From Bifidobacterium erythrocebi (lineage in GTDB: Bacteria > Actinomycetota > Actinomycetes > Actinomycetales > Bifidobacteriaceae), in NCBI RefSeq assembly GCF_012932675.1, contig NZ_JAAIIF010000014.1, positions 58,705-122,704 of the forward strand: a stretch of DNA of 64,000 bases, read 5' to 3'. The translations under genes and the position numbers were made by a program. Shown piece by piece: positions 43,300 through 54,802 of this stretch (its first letter is position 1; each line of letters opens with the position of its first letter). A model generated the notes under the pieces. It had not been told where the DNA came from, searched no databases, and worked only from the letters and a program-made list of their open reading frames with translations.

Positions 43300-44811
43300 T
43301 CACTGCTTGTGCAGCGCCTCCTCAAGGTCGCGGTTCTCGAAGCGCTCGTGCAACAGACAGTACCCGCCGAACACCAGCAGCCAGACCACGCCGGCGATCG
43401 CGGAACCGCGCGTATCGGCCGAAAGGAACAGCGTGATGTACACGAACACGAAGAACACGATCGCGATCCAATCCGTCACCTTCCACGCCGGCATCAGGAA
43501 GCCGTCAGAAATGAAATCGGAGCTCTTACGGTAGCCGCGATGCGCGAACATCGTGAGCACGTAGATGAAGATCACCACGGCGCTGGCGGCGGAGGAGAAC
43601 AGCACGAACGCGCTGTTGATGCCGGGAATCATGTTGATGATCGGAGACATCAGCACCATGCAGCCGGAAACCACGATCGCCTTGGCAGGCACCTTGCGGT
43701 CGGACACTTCGGCCAGTCGCGCCATGGCCGGCGAATCGGAATCCTGCGCCAGCTGGTACAGGTGGCGGCCCGCCGAATACAGCAGCGAGTTGAGCGACGA
43801 GGCGGCGGCGGTAATCACCACGAAGAACACCAGTGCGGCGGCCCAGTCAAGACCCGCGTACTTGAAGACCATGATGAACGGGGACGGGTAGGAGCCGTCG
43901 GAGTTCGGCTTGAAGTTGCGCCACGGCACGATCGCCATGATGGCGACCAGCGCGCCCACATAGAAGATCAGGATACGCATGATGATCTCGTTGATGGCCT
44001 TCGGCAGCACCTTGCGCGGGTTCTGCGTTTCGGAGACGGTCACGCCCACGAATTCGATGAGCAGGTAGGCGAAGAACACCATCTGGAAGCTCATGAAGAA
44101 GCTCATCCAGCCGTTCGGCGCGATGGAGAAGCCGTCGACCAGGTTCTTCAGCGAGACCGAGGCGCCCGGAATGGTGCCGTCCACACCGTCGATGGTGGTG
44201 GCCGGGTAGTGGAAGCCGATGACCAGCATGACCACGGCCGTGACGATAAGGCCGATAATCAGTGTGATCTTGATCATCGAGAACCAGAATTCCGCCTCGC
44301 CGAACACCTTGACGGCAATGAGGTTGATGGCGGTGAGCACCACCAGGAAGCACAGTTCGATCAGCCATTTCCACGCGTGGAGTTCTATGCCGAACATGCG
44401 GAAGAACGTGACGAAATACGTACTGACCGCCGTGATCTCGGTCATGCCGGTCAGGATGAGCACGATCCAATACGTCCAGCCGGCGAACTTGCCCCACGCG
44501 CGGCCGAGGTAGCGTCCGATGAAGTTGATGAAGGTGTGCTGACTCGGATCGCGGTACATCATTTCGCCGATGGCGCGCATGAGCAGGAACATGATCAGAC
44601 CGACACCGACGTATACGAAGATGATGCTGGGGCCGGTCAGGGCGATGGACTTGCCGGAGCCGAGGAACAGGCCCGTGCCGATGGTGCCGCCGATGGCGAT
44701 GAACTGCACATGGCGATTCGTCAGGCCACGAGACATTTCATTGCCCTCGTCAAGGCTTTCAAGTGATTTCAAACCGGCTGATGAGCCGTTATCGCTGTTC
44801 TGAGCTGTCAT
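43300..44811 (-). CDS. Amino-acid permease (APC family)
   Basis: A 503-residue, 12-segment APC permease with the helix-one motif GGTIGTGLFLGSGKS and helix-six GVTVSETQNPRKVLP. It has a ~30-residue cytoplasmic N-terminus and a C-terminal tail rich in Arg/Glu. The sequence is that of the AAT branch (D-Ser/Asn/Lys-like transporters). ATG 44811 is taken as start; a frame open to 44838 has no RBS. It ends just past the P2 palindrome. No partner gene lies beside it. Substrate unknown. Confidence 0.88.
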   Translation of the reverse strand: MTAQNSDNGSSAGLKSLESLDEGNEMSRGLTNRHVQFIAIGGTIGTGLFLGSGKSIALTGPSIIFVYVGVGLIMFLLMRAIGEMMYRDPSQHTFINFIGRYLGRAWGKFAGWTYWIVLILTGMTEITAVSTYFVTFFRMFGIELHAWKWLIELCFLVVLTAINLIAVKVFGEAEFWFSMIKITLIIGLIVTAVVMLVIGFHYPATTIDGVDGTIPGASVSLKNLVDGFSIAPNGWMSFFMSFQMVFFAYLLIEFVGVTVSETQNPRKVLPKAINEIIMRILIFYVGALVAIMAIVPWRNFKPNSDGSYPSPFIMVFKYAGLDWAAALVFFVVITAAASSLNSLLYSAGRHLYQLAQDSDSPAMARLAEVSDRKVPAKAIVVSGCMVLMSPIINMIPGINSAFVLFSSAASAVVIFIYVLTMFAHRGYRKSSDFISDGFLMPAWKVTDWIAIVFFVFVYITLFLSADTRGSAIAGVVWLLVFGGYCLLHERFENRDLEEALHKQ

Positions 44812-44974
44812 AATGGGGTTTAGTTTACTCGGCGGCACGAAACGCTTAAGTTAACGTCCGCCTTGAGCAAACCGCGCGGGTGCGTGTGCGGTGTGCGTTG
44901 GGCGCGCGATCTGCGTGCTGGGTGCGCGTTAGTGCGCCGCCGGACATACCAAGCACAGGTTGGAGCGTAGTGGA

Positions 44975-46441
44975 ATGAGCGATATGCACACGTTGGCGTT
45001 TCCGCAGGCACTGGGCACCGGAATCGTGGTGCAGGTGCGCCCCCAGTTGTCCGATTCGGGAGAAAAGGACAACCAGGCCTCCCACCGCATACTTCAGATG
45101 ACCAATTCGGCCGAATCGGACAGCCAAGCACCCGTTTCCGCGCACTATGTGGCCGATTCACCAGAATCGGACAACCATGCACCCGGCTCAACATCCCACA
45201 TGACCGATTCGGGAGAATCGGACAGCCGGACACCCGATTCATCACCCCACATGACCGATTCGGGAGAATCGGACATCCATGCGCCCGATTCCACCTCCTG
45301 TGTGACCGATTCGGCCGAATCGGACATGTGGGGGACGATTCATGCGTTTCTTGACGGGTATGAGCGGGCGTTGTCGCGGTTCCGTGAGGATTCGCTGGTC
45401 GCCGCCATGCGTCGCGCCCGGCACGGCGGTTCGTTCGACTTTCCCGATTGGGCGGCCGGTCTGTTCGACCTGTACGACGCGCTGCACGAGGCGAGCGATG
45501 GCGCGATCGACCCGTGCGTGGGCGAGGATCTGACGCGCTTGGGCTACGGCCCTGCCTACACGTTTGCCGCGCAGCCCGATGCCGGCGAGAGCGTGGGCGC
45601 GATGCACGGCCGGCCCACGTGGAACGGCAGTATGGAACGGCATGGGTGCACGTTGGTCACGCGCGGCCCGGTTTCGTTGGATTTCGGCGCGTGCGGCAAG
45701 GGGTATGCGGTGGATCTGATCGCGTCGCTGCTGCGCAATGACGGATGCGCTGCCGGGCACGGTGATACGGATGGCAGCGAGCGCAATGTGCGATACCTGT
45801 CCGTCGGCGATCCGTTCACCGGTAACCAAACTGTCGGTACCACGCATCCCAATCATGCCGACAAGCCTGATCGCTTCGGTAATAGGCCCGCCGGCTTCAC
45901 CGCGGATCGTTCCGCAGACCTTGCCACCGATAGGGCATTCGTCATCGATGCAGGCGGCGATCTGCTGGTGCATCTGCAACCATCCGACCACGCAAGCCGA
46001 TCAAGCAAAACGACCCGGACCACAACCACATCACGCACATCAACCACATCATCAACCGCTCCCACTCCCCCACTCCGTATCGCGCTGGAGCACCCGACCG
46101 ACACCACGCAGGCGATCGGCGTCGCCGAAATCGCCAGCGGAGCGCTGTGTGCGAGCGCGCCGAGCCGCCGGCATTGGGGTGAGCAGGCCGGCATGAAGCT
46201 GCATCATCTGCTCAACGCGATCGACGGATTGCCCGCCGATAATATCGCCGCCGCATGGGCGTACGTGCGTGAACAGGACGCCGCATTCCCCTGCGCCACG
46301 GCCGACGGGCTCGCCACCGCGCTGTTCGTCACGCCGCCTGACCGGTTGCGCGCACGGTTCCGTTTCGAATGCGCATTCATCGACGCAAACGGCATGGCGC
46401 ACGCCTCGCGGGATTTTCCCGCAACGCTGTTCCTCGCGTAA
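44975..46441 (+). CDS. apbE: ApbE-type FAD:protein FMN transferase with six in-frame 51-bp repeat units
   Basis: A 488-residue protein; normal ApbE is ~320-350. It begins ALGTGIVVQVR, the usual first strand, but then ~95 residues of repeats (about 26-120, 45050-45330) such as MTDSGESDSRTPDSSPH separate it from the next helix FLDGYERALSRFREDS. The rest carries ApbE motifs: DFGACGKGYAVDLIA, DAGGDLLVH and CATADGLATALF. No signal peptide or lipobox is visible, unlike typical ApbE, so the protein may act in the cytoplasm. The enzyme attaches FMN to Thr/Ser of FMN_bind proteins; the lipoprotein at 2432-2986 is a candidate. Start ATG 44975 with GGAG nine bases upstream. A second low-complexity Thr/Ser/Arg segment lies near residue 340. 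Confidence 0.85.
   Translation: MSDMHTLAFPQALGTGIVVQVRPQLSDSGEKDNQASHRILQMTNSAESDSQAPVSAHYVADSPESDNHAPGSTSHMTDSGESDSRTPDSSPHMTDSGESDIHAPDSTSCVTDSAESDMWGTIHAFLDGYERALSRFREDSLVAAMRRARHGGSFDFPDWAAGLFDLYDALHEASDGAIDPCVGEDLTRLGYGPAYTFAAQPDAGESVGAMHGRPTWNGSMERHGCTLVTRGPVSLDFGACGKGYAVDLIASLLRNDGCAAGHGDTDGSERNVRYLSVGDPFTGNQTVGTTHPNHADKPDRFGNRPAGFTADRSADLATDRAFVIDAGGDLLVHLQPSDHASRSSKTTRTTTTSRTSTTSSTAPTPPLRIALEHPTDTTQAIGVAEIASGALCASAPSRRHWGEQAGMKLHHLLNAIDGLPADNIAAAWAYVREQDAAFPCATADGLATALFVTPPDRLRARFRFECAFIDANGMAHASRDFPATLFLA
45050..45330 (+). repeat. 51-bp palindromic array, six units, coding in frame within apbE
   Basis: Palindrome starts at 45052, 45103, 45154, 45205, 45256 and 45307: period exactly 51 bp. 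Centres read TTCGGGAGAAAAGG in the first unit, then variants of CCGATTCGGCCGAATCGG. 51 bp equals 17 codons, so gain or loss of a unit keeps the frame. The acidic product repeats as -TDSGESD-. Confidence 0.92.
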
Positions 46442-46561
46442 CTCTCGCGCAGCGCCACGCCCCTCGGCTCCTCAACCCCTCAGCTCCGCCCCCACAACGC
46501 GCCTCGCACGCCAAACCACGCCGTTCGCACAATCCCCTGAACGGCGGTAGTCTTGGTAACT

Positions 46562-47203
46562 ATGGAATTGCATGTTTTGAATCACCCGCTTGTCGAGCAC
46601 AAGCTGACTGTGCTGCGCGACAAGAACACCTCCTCCTCCACCTTCCGCGAGCTCGTCACCGAGCTCGTCATGCTTGAGGCCTACGAGGCCACCCGCGACA
46701 TCGACGTAGTGGACAAGCCCATCGAGACCCCGGTCGCTCCCATGGTCGGCAAGCACATCGCCTCCCCGGCCCCGATCATCGTTCCCGTGCTGCGCGCGGG
46801 TCTCGGCATGCTGGACGGCATGACCAAGATGATTCCGTCCGCCGAGGTCGGCTTCCTGGGCATGAAGCGCGATGAGGAGCACCCCACCCAGCAGATCACG
46901 TACGCGAACCGCTTGCCTGAGGATCTGACCGGCCGCCAGTGCTTCCTCATCGACCCAATGCTCGCCACCGGCGGCACGCTGGTCGCCGCGACCCACTACC
47001 TCACCGAGCGCGGCGCCAAGGACGTGACCGCTGTGTGCATTCTGGGCGCTCCGGAAGGTCTGAAGTTCGTTGAGGAGAACCTCGATCCGTCCATCAAGTT
47101 CAAGCTGGTGCTGTGCGCGGTCGATGAGAAGCTCAACGACAAGTGCTACATCGTGCCTGGTCTGGGCGATGCGGGCGACCGTCTGTACGGCGTGATCGAC
47201 TGA
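46562..47203 (+). CDS. upp: Uracil phosphoribosyltransferase
   Basis: A 213-residue enzyme converting uracil and PRPP to UMP. Family marks: PRPP-binding FLIDPMLATGGTLVA and the C-terminal CYIVPGLGDAGDRLYG for uracil. ATG 46562 rather than the in-frame upstream start, since the protein then begins MELHVLNHPLV as usual. No RBS stands out; a TAGTCT hexamer lies close upstream, so leaderless start is possible. It ends before a terminator at 47285-47322. It is a salvage partner of the prs gene. Confidence 0.96.
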   Translation: MELHVLNHPLVEHKLTVLRDKNTSSSTFRELVTELVMLEAYEATRDIDVVDKPIETPVAPMVGKHIASPAPIIVPVLRAGLGMLDGMTKMIPSAEVGFLGMKRDEEHPTQQITYANRLPEDLTGRQCFLIDPMLATGGTLVAATHYLTERGAKDVTAVCILGAPEGLKFVEENLDPSIKFKLVLCAVDEKLNDKCYIVPGLGDAGDRLYGVID

Positions 47204-47284
47204 TCTGCTGGTCGGCTGGTCGACCGTCGGTCGATTGCGCGACTGCCGTGCGACTGTCGTACGACTACAGCAACCGACGAACGC

Positions 47285-47322
47285 AAAGGGCTGTGCATCT
47301 GTGATATATGCATGGCCCTTTT
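47285..47322 (+). terminator. Intrinsic terminator of upp
   Basis: AAAGGGCTGTGCAT pairs with ATGCATGGCCCTTT around a short loop and is followed by a T-run on the plus strand. It lies 82 bp after the upp stop codon. Confidence 0.85.
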
Positions 47323-47500
47323 TGCTGCGCTTCCGCGGGTTCCCGTGCGCATCGTCACGTATCGCCGTACATCGCCGATATGTTTCACGGATTGTTTCAC
47401 ATGCAATGCCGCATAGCGACCGACCCTCGCGCCGGACCCAACCAATACCGATTCCCCCTCAAATCCAATTCCCCTATCAATCCCCTAGTGAAGGTGACCC

Positions 47501-47980
47501 ATGCAAATCGACATCATCTGCGTAGGCAAGGTGAAGGAACAGTACCTTCGCGACGCCATCGCCGAATACTCCAAACGACTCAGCCGCTACTGCAAGCTCA
47601 ACATTCTTGAAGTGGCCGACGAGAAGACGCCCGAACATGCCTCCGAAGGCGTGGAACGGCAGATCAAGGCCAAGGAAGGCGAGCGCATCGCCAAGCACAT
47701 CAAGCCGGGCGCATATGTGATCGCGCTGGCGATCGACGGCCAGCAGGTCACATCCGAGGGCTTCGCGCGCAAGATCGACCAGCTGGGCATTCAGGGCGTG
47801 AGCCACATCCAGTTCGTGATCGGCGGGTCGATCGGCATGGATGACGAGATCCTGCGCAAGGCGAACTACAAGCTCAGCTTCTCCAAAATGACGTTCCCGC
47901 ACCAGCTCATGCGCGTGATCCTGCTGGAGCAGGTGTACCGCGCGTACAAGATCAACGCCCACGAGCCGTATCACAAGTAA
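47501..47980 (+). CDS. rlmH: 23S rRNA (pseudouridine1915-N3)-methyltransferase
   Basis: A 159-residue SPOUT methyltransferase that methylates pseudouridine 1915 in helix 69 of 23S rRNA. The diagnostic C-terminus is present: [34 protein letters not shown] and the end HEPYHK. RBS GAAGGTG precedes ATG 47501. It is monocistronic in this window. It is a highly conserved gene in nearly all bacteria. Confidence 0.97.
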   Translation: MQIDIICVGKVKEQYLRDAIAEYSKRLSRYCKLNILEVADEKTPEHASEGVERQIKAKEGERIAKHIKPGAYVIALAIDGQQVTSEGFARKIDQLGIQGVSHIQFVIGGSIGMDDEILRKANYKLSFSKMTFPHQLMRVILLEQVYRAYKINAHEPYHK

Positions 47981-48066
47981 GAGCGTCCGTATGCAGGCCG
48001 ACCGGGTGCCCCAGCCTCACGTCATTAACGGGTCGATACCGGCAAAACCACCGCAACAGCAATACC

Positions 48067-48170
48067 CGCGACTGGATAAAAACGACGCAACTGAATAGCC
48101 CGACCTTGACTGGATAAAAACGACCGCGGCTGGATGAAAACGACTGTAGCTGGGCGGTAACTGCGACTGA
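48067..48170 (+). repeat. 20-bp tandem units GACTGGATAAAAACGAC
   Basis: Imperfect tandem copies of a CGACTGGATAAAAACGAC-like 18-20-bp unit downstream of rlmH, next to the P3 palindrome. No gene in the 47981-48673 gap. Confidence 0.65.
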
Positions 48171-48188
48171 CGGGTAACTGTGACGAAA

Positions 48189-48245
48189 TGACAACAACTG
48201 TGACGAAAGTGACGGAATCTGTTACCGCAGTCACAGTTGTTGTCA
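48189..48245. repeat. TGTGAC-family palindrome, copy P3 (inverted orientation)
   Basis: A 57-bp palindrome TGACAACAACTGTGAC...GTCACAGTTGTTGTCA with centre GACGGAATCTGTTA. The outer box lies on the right here (ATTACCTCGTGTTGTTGTCA), so this copy is reversed relative to P1 and P2. Confidence 0.85.
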
Positions 48246-48521
48246 CGATTACCTCGTGTTGTTGTCACATTGGTCACGGTAATCCGTGATCAGGAGGGAA
48301 GCGGTGAGCCGTCCAATGTCGACGGGCTTGGCAGGTCCAGTGATCCGCGATCGGACGGAGAACGAGCTTGTTGACCGGGCCCTCCGACTGGTCCGCCAAC
48401 CACCCCCGACAACCAACCCCGACAACCAACCCGCTTAACCCCGCCAATCCGACCAATCAGCACCACCAACCACGGATCACGGTTTATGCGGGGTCGATGA
48501 CAATGTGTGCGGGCATAACGA

Positions 48522-48572
48522 CAACTTCCGCGATGAAAGTGACAGATGCTGTCACGTTCATCGCGGAAGTTG
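48522..48572. repeat. 51-bp palindrome with divergent arms but conserved GTGACAGATGCTGTCAC centre
   Basis: 24-25-bp arms (CAACTTCCGCGATGAA inward) with one mismatch meet at GTGACAGATGCTGTCAC. The centre resembles GTGACAGATTCTGTTAC of the TGTGAC family, the arms do not. It lies just past the 3' end of the GDPD gene. Confidence 0.85.
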
Positions 48573-48673
48573 CCATCAGAACCGCATTATTCGCGCATCA
48601 CGCGCACCGTTATGCGCATCACGCGCACGACGCGCACGCCACGCGTCACACGCCACGCGTCACACAGCACGCG

Positions 48674-49759
48674 CTACTCGCCCTGCGGCACGAACGATTC
48701 GAAGATGCAGCGGTCGAACTGCTCGGCGCACGCCTCGTATTCCTCCTGGCTACGCACGGTCCACGCAACCGGCATCGCGCCCATCGAACGGGTCAGGCGC
48801 ACCTGCGGCATCGCGCCGCCATGCCAGTCGTAAGCCACGAAATCCGGGCGAGACAGCCAATCGAACGCCAACGATCCGGCGGCGTACTTGCGCACCTGAT
48901 CCACCGGCGAGCCGTTTTGCGAACCGTTCCGCGCGCCATCGGAGGCGGGCCAAGCGGCCAGCTGACCACGGCATACGTCCGGGTGGTTCTCCTTGTACCA
49001 GTTCACCGCACCCGGGTGGAACGATTCGATGACGAACGGCCCATCGTACGCTGCCAGCAGCGCCTGCCCCTTCTCCATCAGCTCCACGTCGCGGTCATCC
49101 CATGTGGCGTTGTTGGCGAACTTGTATTCCACGATCAGCGGCACGCGCCCCGCCACCAGCTTGAGCACGTCAGAGAACAGCGGCACGTGCTGGTAGTAGC
49201 CTTCCGGCGCGTTGGACGGCGTGACCACGAGCGGCGGATTCTCCTCGCCGCCCGGCAGCAGCGCGGCCCTGGCATCGCCCGGCGCGGCCGTGGGGTACAG
49301 CGGGATGCGCGTGAGCTCGTCATAGCTCAGATCCTTGATCTTGCGCGGATCGCCAGCTACACGCCCAAGGTCCGCATCATGCACCACCACGACTTCGCCG
49401 TCACGGCTCAGCTGGATGTCAAGCTCGATGCCGTACCCGGCCTCGCATGCGGCCGCGAACGCCGCCAGCGAGTTTTCCGGCGCGATGGGGCCGGTCTCGT
49501 CATCGCTGCCATACCCGGCCTTGATCGCCATGCGGCGGGCCAGCGCCACGTATTCGCCACTCTGTTCGGCGTAGGCGGCGGTCAGCCCGGACCCGGCGTC
49601 GTGCAGACCACGATGCGCGTACCACACGTCCGGAACGGTCGGCACGTAATTGAGCTGCTTGTTCTTGAAACCGCGCGGCGCGACGGCCCACAATGCGGCT
49701 CCCGCGGCGCCTGCGAGCGCGGCACCGCCAATCAGCACGTTCCTGAAGACTTTCGACAT
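48674..49759 (-). CDS. Glycerophosphodiester phosphodiesterase family protein
   Basis: A 361-residue protein with an N-terminal membrane segment (LIGGAALAGAAGAALWAV, about residues 9-26; no lipobox) and a GDPD TIM-barrel domain. Active-site parts are AHRGLHD (His), APENSLAAF (Glu), GIELDIQLSRDGEVVVVHD (Glu, Asp, His). It should hydrolyse glycerophosphodiesters at the outer face of the membrane. The N-terminal anchor suggests surface location. ATG 49759 follows AGGAAGGAGC. It sits alone, 52 bp before the gluQ 3' end. Confidence 0.9.
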   Translation of the reverse strand: MSKVFRNVLIGGAALAGAAGAALWAVAPRGFKNKQLNYVPTVPDVWYAHRGLHDAGSGLTAAYAEQSGEYVALARRMAIKAGYGSDDETGPIAPENSLAAFAAACEAGYGIELDIQLSRDGEVVVVHDADLGRVAGDPRKIKDLSYDELTRIPLYPTAAPGDARAALLPGGEENPPLVVTPSNAPEGYYQHVPLFSDVLKLVAGRVPLIVEYKFANNATWDDRDVELMEKGQALLAAYDGPFVIESFHPGAVNWYKENHPDVCRGQLAAWPASDGARNGSQNGSPVDQVRKYAAGSLAFDWLSRPDFVAYDWHGGAMPQVRLTRSMGAMPVAWTVRSQEEYEACAEQFDRCIFESFVPQGE

Positions 49760-49811
49760 TGAATGCTCCTTCCTGCGAGCCTGAGCCGTTCGGTGAGTTC
49801 GGCTATTGGTC

Positions 49812-50999
49812 TCAGCCTACCGCGTCTGCGAGCCAGTCCGGGCATTGCGGCGAGGCGGGGTCGAGTTTGCGGTCGGTGTGATTGCGGCGCAGCAGTTCCC
49901 AGCTGAACTCGCCGAGCAGGCTGGCCGGCGTGCAGGGTTCGGGCGTGTCGATGAGGCCGAGCAGGTGGGCGCAGACGCCGGTGACCTGTTCGGCGGTGAC
50001 GCCGCGTGCGCGCAGTGCGCCCATATCGAGGGAGCGTTCGCGTTTGGCGAGGCGGCGGCCTGCGGCGTTGTCGATGAGCGGGATGTGCGCGTATTCGGGG
50101 GCGAGTGGGGTTGGGGTTGATGACGGTGGTGCGATTAATGACGAGGTTGCGGCTGGGTTCGCGTCCATATCAGCCGTACCACCGGCATGTTGACCAGTAC
50201 TCTGCGCTACATCCTGGTCTGCACTCTGACCGGCATCCACGGCGAATCCGTTGGCGACCAGCGTGGTGCGGATCCACGCCTGCAACGCGGTGGAGCGCAG
50301 CAGGTCGCGCCCGCGTACGATGGAGTCGACGCCCATGGCAAGATCGTCCACGGTGACGACGAATTGGTAGGAGAACAGGCCATCCGACCGGCGGATGATG
50401 GAGTCGCCGATGCCGCGGGAAAGCCGGTAGGTTTGCGGGCCGAATACCCGGTCGGTGAAGTTCACGGTGTCGGCGGCGGTATTGGCGGGCGATGGCATGG
50501 CGAGTCGCCATGAGTGACGTTGCCCTTGGGCGGCGCGATCGGCGGATTGATGCGGGTTGGCGAGCGCGAGCGCACGGCAGGTACCCGGGTAGATCTGGAA
50601 ACCGTCGCCTTCCTGCGGGGCGGATGCGGCGCGGATGTCTGCGCGGGAGCAGAAGCAGGGGTACAGCCAGCCGCCGTTGTCGGCGGCGGAATCAGCATCA
50701 GAAGCGGTACCAGCACTCGCACTACCCGCCTCGCGCGGCAGAAGCCCCATCGCCTGCTCGTACAGGTCGAGTCGCTGCGACTGGTATACCGGCTCGCCGT
50801 CCCAGTCCATGCCAAGCCAGGTCAGATCGTCCATGATCCAACGGTCGGCGTCCGGCAGCACGCGCGGCGTATCGATGTCTTCGATGCGCAGCAGCATGCG
50901 CCGCCCGCGCGACCGCGAATCCAACCATGCGGCCAGCATGGCGACCATATTGCCAATGTGCATACGCCCCGAAGGCGTGGGAGCAAAACGACCTGTCAT
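49812..50999 (-). CDS. gluQ: Glutamyl-Q tRNA(Asp) synthetase (GluQRS), with inserts
   Basis: A 395-residue class I catalytic domain without anticodon-binding domain, hence GluQRS and not GluRS. The HIGH-like motif is [11 protein letters not shown] in [20 protein letters not shown]-like RRLAKRERS, and zinc ligands [10 protein letters not shown] with YPGTCRA. It transfers Glu to queuosine in tRNA(Asp), which needs a queuosine-modified tRNA. ATG 50999 chosen since the start matches the family; the frame upstream translates repeats. Compared with ~300-residue relatives it carries two low-complexity inserts, around residues 95-115 (Ser/Ala/Asp-rich) and 270-315 (Thr/Ser/Pro-rich). Confidence 0.85.
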   Translation of the reverse strand: MTGRFAPTPSGRMHIGNMVAMLAAWLDSRSRGRRMLLRIEDIDTPRVLPDADRWIMDDLTWLGMDWDGEPVYQSQRLDLYEQAMGLLPREAGSASAGTASDADSAADNGGWLYPCFCSRADIRAASAPQEGDGFQIYPGTCRALALANPHQSADRAAQGQRHSWRLAMPSPANTAADTVNFTDRVFGPQTYRLSRGIGDSIIRRSDGLFSYQFVVTVDDLAMGVDSIVRGRDLLRSTALQAWIRTTLVANGFAVDAGQSADQDVAQSTGQHAGGTADMDANPAATSSLIAPPSSTPTPLAPEYAHIPLIDNAAGRRLAKRERSLDMGALRARGVTAEQVTGVCAHLLGLIDTPEPCTPASLLGEFSWELLRRNHTDRKLDPASPQCPDWLADAVG

Positions 51000-51166
51000 G
51001 GTTTCCGAGCCTACACGCCAACCGGCGACCAGTGGCGGCAGGCAGGGCACAGCCGTGGCTGGTCGGCCGGTTCGTGGCCCTTCGGAAACCCCGCGTCCAT
51101 AACATCCAGTCGGTCCGCGTCCATTACATCCAGTCGGCCCGGCGAAATCGCGATACCTGTGATTTG

Positions 51167-51483
51167 GTGACAATGACTGTGACTGGGGTGACGGATTCTG
51201 TTACGCCGGTCACGGTTGCTGTCACGATCACCTCGTGTTGTTGTCACTTTGGTCGCAGTAGTTCTCTGTCGCAGGAGGAGCGATAGCCGCAACCGCAATC
51301 CCGCGTCCATTACATCCAGTCGGTCCGCGTCCATTACATCCAGTCGGCCTGCACCCTTCACATCCGGTCACCCCGCGTCCATTACATCCAGTCGGGCCGG
51401 CGAAATCGCGATACCTGTGATTTGGTGACGATGACTGTGACTGGGGTGACGGATTCTGTTACGCCAGTCACGGTTGTTGTCAC
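51167..51483 (-). repeat. TGTGAC palindromes P4 and P5 with 24-bp tandem units between
   Basis: Palindromes at 51167-51225 and 51425-51483 (258 bp apart) are near-identical, with the right outer box ATCACCTCGTGTTGTTGTCA. Between and before them are repeats of CCATTACATCCAGTCGG-type 24-bp units. A related but diverged palindrome (GACAACCGTGATCGGA with its complement) is at 51542-51591. The 51000-51844 gap holds only these repeats and the hairpin at 51717-51747. Confidence 0.85.
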
Positions 51484-51716
51484 GATCACCTCGTGTTGTT
51501 GTCACTTCGGTCACAGGCGTGCGTAACGACCACAAAACGACGACAACCGTGATCGGAGCAACGTATCGCCGTCACTTCGATCACGGTTGTCATGAGTAAT
51601 TCGCAGTACCGGCATCGCACGCGCAACTCACGCCACGCATCACGCATAGTGATTGCGCACAATGACTGCGCGCGGTACCGGCGGTCAGCCCCGGTGCTTG
51701 CCAGTACCGACCGTCA

Positions 51717-51747
51717 GCCGGTGGTCCGATTGGTTCGGACCACCGGC
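51717..51747. terminator. Hairpin downstream of clpB
   Basis: Perfect 13-bp stem GCCGGTGGTCCGA with its complement around TTGGT. It sits about 100 bp past the clpB stop codon. No T-run follows on the minus strand, so termination efficiency is uncertain. Confidence 0.55.
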
Positions 51748-51844
51748 TCGGGCTCAGTCCAACGGCTCAGCTCAGCCCAAACCAGCCCTGTCCAGCTCAG
51801 CTCAGTCCGGCCCAGCCTAGGCAAAAAGTCAGCCAAGCTCAGAC

Positions 51845-54565
<2,721 letters not shown>

Positions 54566-54719
54566 TACGATAACCTCCAAGTCCCTAGTCCTTCGCGGCG
54601 CTTTGGCTTGGCGAGCTGGGGAGCTTGAGGCTCGGCGGCTTGCAGGCGCAGGCACCGGAAGGCTTACGTGTCATGTTCTGATACGTACAACAGAGCCGCT
54701 ATCCATTCTATTCCCAAAA

Positions 54720-54740
54720 CTTGAGTGATGTTGACTCAAG
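54720..54740. promoter_or_regulatory. HAIR operator (HspR binding site) upstream of clpB
   Basis: CTTGAGT, seven bases, ACTCAAG: the exact HspR-associated inverted repeat. It lies 155 bp upstream of the clpB ATG. HspR represses dnaK and clpB in Streptomyces and bifidobacteria, so heat-shock control is expected. Confidence 0.92.
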
Positions 54741-54802
54741 TTTTGTTTTTTCTTGCTTGCGCACGGGCCGGCGCCCAACCGGAACCCAACCGGAGCCCAC
54801 AG

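Noticed and set aside
51000..51173. N-terminal extension of GluQRS
   Set aside because: It translates the 24-bp repeats; the family start [11 protein letters not shown] is at 50999.
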